Shown: in pieces, positions 60,500 to 64,000 of the stretch | Position numbering within the stretch: position 1 is the stretch's first letter | How the letters are laid out: each line of letters starts with the position of its first letter | DNA from: Achromobacter insuavis | Lineage (GTDB): Bacteria; Pseudomonadota; Gammaproteobacteria; Burkholderiales; Burkholderiaceae_B | Assembly: GCF_902859645.1 (NCBI RefSeq) | Contig: NZ_CADIJR010000008.1 | Span: forward strand, 62,001-126,000 | DNA length: 64,000 nt | Direction of reading: 5' to 3' | The notes under the pieces: generated by a model | Seen by the model: the letters and a program-made list of their open reading frames with translations, nothing else | What the model was told of the DNA's origin: nothing | The model's database searches: none | Program-made: the position numbers and the translations under genes

Positions 60500-61684
60500 T
60501 CAGAACCCGGTGGGCGGCACGTGCACGCGGCCTTCCATCAGCACGCGCGCGCTGCGGCTCATGATGGCCTTGGTGACGGTCCATTCGCCGTCGATCTGCT
60601 GCGCCTCGGCGCCGACGCGCAGCGTGCCCGAGGGATGGCCGAAGTTGACCTGGTCGCGCTGGCCGCCGCCGGCCGCCAGATTGACCAGCGTGCCGGGAAC
60701 CGCCGCGGCGGTGGCGATGGCGACCGAGGCGGTGCCCATCATGGCGTGGTGCAGCTTGCCCATGGACAGGGCGCGCACCAGCACGTCGATGTCGCCGGCG
60801 CCGATCTGCTTGCCGCTGGAGGCGGTGTAGGCCCTGGGGCGGGCCACGAAGGCCACCTTGGGCGTGTGCTGGCGCGCGGCCGCCTCTTCCAGTTTCTGGA
60901 TCAGGCCCATGCGCAGCGCGCCGTGGGCGCGGATGGTCTCGAAGCGCGCCAGCGCGGCGGCGTCGCCGTTGATGTCGTCCTGCAGCTCGGCGCCGGTGTA
61001 GCCCAGGGCCTCGGCGTCCAGGAAGATGGTGGGGATGCCGGAGTTGATCATGGTGGCCTTGAAGGTGCCCACGCCGGGCACTTCCAGGTCGTCCACCAGG
61101 TTGCCGGTGGGGAACATCGAGCCGCCGTCGCCTTCCTCGGCCGGGTTCATGAATTCCAGCTGCAGTTCGGCGGCCGGGAAGGTCACGCCGTCCAGTTCGA
61201 AGTCGCCGGTTTCCTGCACCGCGCCGTCGGTGATCGGCACGTGGGCGATGATGGTCTTCTGGATGTTGGCCTGCCAGATGCGCACCACGGCGATGCCGTT
61301 GCGCGGCACGCGGGCCGGGTCGATCAGGCCATTGGTGATGGCGAAGGGGCCGACGGCGGCCGACAGGTTGCCGCAGTTGCCGCTCCAGTCGACGAAGGCC
61401 TGGTCGATCGAGACCTGGCCGAACAGGTAATCGACGTCATGTTCCGCGCGGCTGCTCTTGCCGACGATGACGGTCTTGCTGGTGCTGGAGGTGGCCGCGC
61501 CCATGCCGTCGATCTGCTTGCCGTAGGGGTCGGGGCTGCCGATGACGCGCATCAGCAGCGCGTCGCGCGCCGGGCCCGGCACGCGGGCGGATTCGGGCAG
61601 GTCGTCGAGCTTGAAGAACACGCCTTTGCTGGTGCCGCCGCGCATGTAGGTGGCGGGAATCTTGATCTGGGGGGCATGGGCCAT
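60500..61684 (-). CDS. prpF: 2-methylaconitate cis-trans isomerase
   Basis: This 394-residue protein of the PrpF family starts MAHAPQIKIPATYMRGGTSK, with the conserved MRGGTSKGVFF, then WSGNCGN, GGSMFPTGN and the later GKLHHAMMGT segment. It isomerises the product of AcnD so that AcnB can complete the methylcitrate cycle for propionate use. It follows acnD by 64 bases and ends the operon. Its presence with acnD means the AcnD/PrpF route is used rather than PrpD. Confidence 0.95.
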   Translation of the reverse strand: MAHAPQIKIPATYMRGGTSKGVFFKLDDLPESARVPGPARDALLMRVIGSPDPYGKQIDGMGAATSSTSKTVIVGKSSRAEHDVDYLFGQVSIDQAFVDWSGNCGNLSAAVGPFAITNGLIDPARVPRNGIAVVRIWQANIQKTIIAHVPITDGAVQETGDFELDGVTFPAAELQLEFMNPAEEGDGGSMFPTGNLVDDLEVPGVGTFKATMINSGIPTIFLDAEALGYTGAELQDDINGDAAALARFETIRAHGALRMGLIQKLEEAAARQHTPKVAFVARPRAYTASSGKQIGAGDIDVLVRALSMGKLHHAMMGTASVAIATAAAVPGTLVNLAAGGGQRDQVNFGHPSGTLRVGAEAQQIDGEWTVTKAIMSRSARVLMEGRVHVPPTGF

Positions 61685-61748
61685 GGGGCAGTCCTGATGT
61701 CTTGGGTGGAGAAGGCGGGCGCCGCGGCGCCCGCCATGCGGTGGGATG

Positions 61749-64000
61749 TCAGCCGGCCTTCTTGGCCGAACCGGCGGCCGATTCGGCTTCCAGGAAGTCC
61801 TGCGCGAAGCGTTGCAGCACGCCGCCGGCTTCGTAGATCGACACTTCCTCGGCGGTGTCGAGGCGACAGGTCATCGGCACTTCCAGCGTCTCGCCGTTGC
61901 GGCGGTGGATCACCAGCGTCAGGTCGGCGCGCGGCTTGCGCTCGCCCGCCACGTCGTAGCTCTCGGTGCCGTCCAGGCCCAGCGTCTTGCGGTTCACGCC
62001 CGACTTGAATTCCAGCGGCAGCACGCCCATGCCGATCAGGTTGGTGCGGTGGATGCGCTCGAAGCCTTCGGCGGCGATGGCCTCGACGCCAGCCAGGCGC
62101 ACGCCCTTGGCGGCCCAGTCGCGCGACGAGCCCTGGCCGTAGTCGGCGCCGGCCACGATGATCAGCGGCTGCTTGCGGTCCATGTAGGTCTCGATCGCTT
62201 CCCACATGCGCATCTCCTTGCCTTCCGGTTCCACGCGGGCCAGCGAGCCCTGCTTGACCGTGCCGTCGGCGTTCCTGACCATCTCGTTGAACAGCTTGGG
62301 ATTGGCGAAGGTGGCGCGCTGCGCGGTCAGGTGGTCGCCGCGGTGGGTGGCGTAGGAGTTGAAGTCCTCTTCCGGCAGGCCCATCTTGTGCAGGTATTCG
62401 CCGGCGGCGCTGTCCATCAGGATGGCGTTGGACGGCGACAGGTGGTCGGTGGTGATGTTGTCGCCCAGCACGGCCAGCGGCAGCATGCCGCGCAGCGTGC
62501 GTTCGCCGGCCAGCGCGCCTTCCCAGTACGGCGGGCGGCGGATGTAGGTGCTCTGCGGGCGCCACGCGTACAGCGGGTCGACCGTGGCGTCGCGCTCGTT
62601 GCGCAGGCCGAACATGGGCGCGTAGACCTTGCGGAACTGTTCCGGCTTGACGGCCGCCTTGACCATGGCGTCGATCTCTTCGTCGCTCGGCCAGATGTCC
62701 TTCAGGCGGATCTCGCGGCCATCGGCGCCGGTGCCCAGCACGTCGCGTTCGATGTCGAAGCGGATGGTGCCGGCGATGGCGTAGGCCACCACCAGCGGCG
62801 GCGAGGCCAGGAAGGCCTGCTTGGCGTAGGGGTGGATGCGGCCGTCGAAGTTGCGGTTGCCGGACAGCACGGCGGTGGCGTACAGATCGCGGTCGATGAT
62901 CTCCTGCTGGATCACGGGATCGAGCGCGCCCGACATGCCGTTGCACGTGGTACAGGCAAACGCCACGACGCCGAAGCCGAGTTTTTCCAGGTCCTCGGTC
63001 AGGCCGGCTTCGTCCAGGTACAGGGCCACGGCCTTGGAGCCGGGCGCCAGCGAACTCTTGACCCACGGCTTGCGCGTCAGACCGGCGCGGTTGGCGTTGC
63101 GCGCCAGCAGGCCGGCGGCGATGACGTTGCGCGGATTGCTGGTGTTGGTGCAGCTGGTGATGGCGGCGATGATGACGGCGCCGTCGGGCATCAGGCCCGG
63201 CTGGTTCTCGACGGTGCCGGCGATGCCGCGTTCGGCCAGGTCGGCCACCGGCAGGCGGCGGTGCGGGTTGGACGGGCCGGCCAGGGTGCGCACCACGGTC
63301 GACAGGTCGAAGCGCAGCACGCGCTCGTATTCGGCGGTCTTGAGGCTGTCGGCCCACAGGCCGGCGGTCCTGGCGTAGTTTTCCACCAGCGCGATCTGTT
63401 CGTCCTCGCGGCCGGTCAGGCGCAGGTAGTCGATGGTCTGCTGGTCGATGGCGAACATCGCGGCGGTGGCGCCGTACTCGGGCGCCATGTTCGAGATGGT
63501 GGCGCGGTCGCCCAGTGTCAGGCTGGCCGCGCCTTCGCCGTAGAACTCCAGATAGGCGCCGACCACCTTTTCCTTGCGCAGGAATTCGGTCAGCGTCAGC
63601 ACCACGTCGGTGGCGGTGATGCCGGGGCCGGCGCGGCCGGTCAGTTCGACGCCGACGATGTCGGGCAGGCGCATCCACGAGGCGCGGCCCAGCATCACGT
63701 TCTCGGCTTCCAGGCCGCCCACGCCGATGGCGATCACGCCCAGCGCGTCCACGTGCGGGGTGTGGCTGTCGGTGCCGACCAGCGTGTCGGGGAAGGCCAC
63801 GCCGTCCTGCGTGTAGATCACCGGCGACATCCGCTCCAGGTTGATCTGGTGCATGATGCCGTTGCCCGGGGGCACCACTTCGATGTTGCGGAAGGCCTGC
63901 TTGGTCCAGTCGATGAAGTGGAAGCGGTCTTCGTTGCGGCGGTCTTCCACCGCGCGGTTCTTGGCGAAGGCGTCGGGGTCGTTGCCGCCGTATTCCACGG
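61749..64000 (-). CDS. acnD: Fe/S-dependent 2-methylcitrate dehydratase AcnD (N-terminus outside the window)
   Basis: The last 750 codons of a large aconitase-family protein are visible; the start lies beyond the right edge. Iron-sulfur ligands are seen in SSCTNTSNPRN-type AITSCTNTSNPR and in FACTTCNG. Substrate-site segments include VGTDSHTPHVDALG and DYGQGSSRDWAAKG. Adjacent prpF identifies it as AcnD rather than AcnA. It dehydrates 2-methylcitrate to 2-methyl-trans-aconitate. prpB, prpC and the regulator are expected further to the right. Confidence 0.93.
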   Translation of the reverse strand, partial: VEYGGNDPDAFAKNRAVEDRRNEDRFHFIDWTKQAFRNIEVVPPGNGIMHQINLERMSPVIYTQDGVAFPDTLVGTDSHTPHVDALGVIAIGVGGLEAENVMLGRASWMRLPDIVGVELTGRAGPGITATDVVLTLTEFLRKEKVVGAYLEFYGEGAASLTLGDRATISNMAPEYGATAAMFAIDQQTIDYLRLTGREDEQIALVENYARTAGLWADSLKTAEYERVLRFDLSTVVRTLAGPSNPHRRLPVADLAERGIAGTVENQPGLMPDGAVIIAAITSCTNTSNPRNVIAAGLLARNANRAGLTRKPWVKSSLAPGSKAVALYLDEAGLTEDLEKLGFGVVAFACTTCNGMSGALDPVIQQEIIDRDLYATAVLSGNRNFDGRIHPYAKQAFLASPPLVVAYAIAGTIRFDIERDVLGTGADGREIRLKDIWPSDEEIDAMVKAAVKPEQFRKVYAPMFGLRNERDATVDPLYAWRPQSTYIRRPPYWEGALAGERTLRGMLPLAVLGDNITTDHLSPSNAILMDSAAGEYLHKMGLPEEDFNSYATHRGDHLTAQRATFANPKLFNEMVRNADGTVKQGSLARVEPEGKEMRMWEAIETYMDRKQPLIIVAGADYGQGSSRDWAAKGVRLAGVEAIAAEGFERIHRTNLIGMGVLPLEFKSGVNRKTLGLDGTESYDVAGERKPRADLTLVIHRRNGETLEVPMTCRLDTAEEVSIYEAGGVLQRFAQDFLEAESAAGSAKKAG

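Overview
The window is high-GC proteobacterial DNA. Its many Bug/TctC-type binding proteins, short catabolic operons paired with their own regulators, and methylcitrate genes of the acnD/prpF type point to a betaproteobacterium of the Alcaligenaceae (Achromobacter/Bordetella-like). Genus is an inference from gene content only. No rRNA, CRISPR array or insertion sequence was seen; there is one tRNA gene.

Layout. 1-4360: a D-galactonate catabolism operon (dgoK-dgoA-dgoD-MFS transporter, minus strand) divergent from an IclR regulator, with overlapping promoters and a 14-bp tandem repeat between them. 4573-15229: a complete Has-type haem acquisition locus, hasI (ECF sigma), hasS (FecR-like anti-sigma), hasR (TonB receptor with signalling domain), hasA (haemophore) and hasDEF (type I secretion). 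15260-19871: LysR, aldehyde dehydrogenase, epimerase and Bug protein. 19960-23252: a low-GC insertion holding a predicted type I-secreted RTX/serralysin-tail protein with a hydrophobic hairpin, followed by two paralogous small membrane proteins. Its promoter matches those in front of hasS and hasR. 23311-27881: GST, ampD, a cytochrome c assembly-type protein, ffh and a LysM/BON protein. 28130-33610: a very large autotransporter. 33798-37151: AraC regulator, thiS, pip and trmB. 37300-41618: LysR, CoA-transferase, HMG-CoA-lyase-like protein and Bug protein. 41697-44008: tRNA-Gly(CCC) carrying a 2.2-kb islet between 17-bp direct repeats, whose only cargo is an AbiE-like toxin-antitoxin pair. 44007-46196: TetR and amidase with two perfect 16-bp palindromes between them. 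46249-48424: DUF72 and an RlmN-family protein. 48544-50709: a second accessory patch with a sigma-like orphan and an Xre/RES toxin-antitoxin pair. 50722-54596: Crp/Fnr regulator, ABC binding protein, BKACE enzyme and SDR. 54609-60426: SUKH protein, RstB-like kinase, exported lyase and propeller-like protein. 60500-64000: prpF and acnD (truncated by the window edge).

Most striking is the link between the has locus and the 20-23 kb cassette. Three sites share the pattern T7-ACTGT, 14 bases, CCGTTWAT: in front of hasS, hasR and the secreted RTX protein. This predicts that the haem-responsive sigma factor HasI also switches on a secreted effector. The effector has a colicin-like hydrophobic hairpin and is followed by tandem four-helix membrane proteins that look like immunity proteins. 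I read it as a haem-signal-controlled, type I-secreted antagonistic toxin cassette. Promoter identity and domain features are seen in the sequence; toxin and immunity roles are inferred.
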